Below are positions 63,952 to 64,000 of a DNA stretch of 64,000 bases, in pieces; position 1 is the stretch's first letter; each line of letters opens with the position of its first letter. The position numbers were made by a program, and so were the translations under genes. Below the pieces are notes generated by a model. The model did not search any database. It had not been told where the DNA came from and saw only the letters and a list, made by a program, of their open reading frames with translations. Source of the DNA: a virus; IMG/VR virus record IMGVR_UViG_3300008261_000084, positions 1 to 64,000 of that record. One strand, given 5' to 3'.

Positions 63952-64000
63952 CAAGATATGATTGGGCTTTAGGAAAACCTACAAAAGGATTTTATGTTAA
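63952..64000 (+). other. Likely continuation of the last giant gene in another frame
   Basis: In the frame whose codons start at 63948, the sequence reads IARYDWALGKPTKGFYV and is open to the window end. The same frame is closed just upstream by TAA at 63942 and 63945, and I see no start codon before the open stretch. The text reads like a natural extension of FGQAEGNK, so a -1 shift or an indel at about 63945-63950 is suspected. With only 17 codons, the evidence is thin. Confidence 0.45.

Noticed and set aside
1-64000. Reassignment of TAG or TGA as sense codons
   Set aside because: TAA, TAG (for example 1871-1873) and TGA (18737-18739) all end genes at sensible places next to new starts, so the standard bacterial code fits.

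Overview
The window looks like the late (virion) region of a large, AT-rich tailed phage of the crAss-like group (order Crassvirales). Its host is probably a member of the Bacteroidota. Every convincing gene lies on the + strand, packed end to end, with many 1-8 base gaps or TAATG/ATGA overlaps. TAA, TAG and TGA are all used as stops, so I see no sign of stop-codon recoding. The crAss assignment rests on three things: a giant polyprotein with a DFDID RNA-polymerase-type metal motif, the order of neck protein, P22 gp10-like stabilization (muzzle) protein and giant cargo proteins, and the family look of the fibre N-termini. I see no tRNA, CRISPR, insertion sequence, integrase, terminase or reverse transcriptase in the window.

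Layout. 1-114 is the end of a virion gene, perhaps the major capsid protein, followed by a strong terminator. 197-2892 holds one mid-size protein and seven small lysine-rich proteins. 2896-4052 holds a neck-type protein and a Dps/ferritin-like protein that keeps the four ferroxidase ligands at Dps spacing. 4119-5705 is an abundant-looking structural protein with an upstream AT-rich promoter-like motif and its own terminator. 5777-18036 is a fibre/adhesin region: Cys-rich proteins, a collagen-like fibre and a tandemly duplicated two-gene cassette. The last gene of that cassette carries a FISUMP C-type-lectin-like domain whose 3' end has the hallmarks of a diversity-generating retroelement (DGR) variable region.

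18158-26014 encodes neck/ring-type proteins and an 1850-residue stabilization/muzzle protein. 26014-37597 encodes a polyvalent protein (kinase-like, zincin and methyltransferase domains) and three low-complexity proteins that share odd recurring AQxG / GG-LT..EI..Y..GYIVE modules. 37657-63951 encodes a helical internal protein and three giant polyproteins (2411, 3656 and at least 1716 aa). Together these carry a glycine-rich membrane-like segment, a PD-(D/E)XK nuclease, two zincins, the virion RNA polymerase, an AlkB-like dioxygenase and a LysM domain.

How it fits together (inference): the fibres and the DGR-diversified lectin bind the host. The ring and muzzle proteins form the short tail. 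The polyvalent and giant proteins are packaged and injected with the DNA, so that a virion RNA polymerase starts early transcription while nuclease, protease, dioxygenase, methyltransferase and Dps-like activities protect phage DNA or disable the host. Two reading-frame breaks (near 32755-32819 and at 63949) should be checked for indels or frameshifting.
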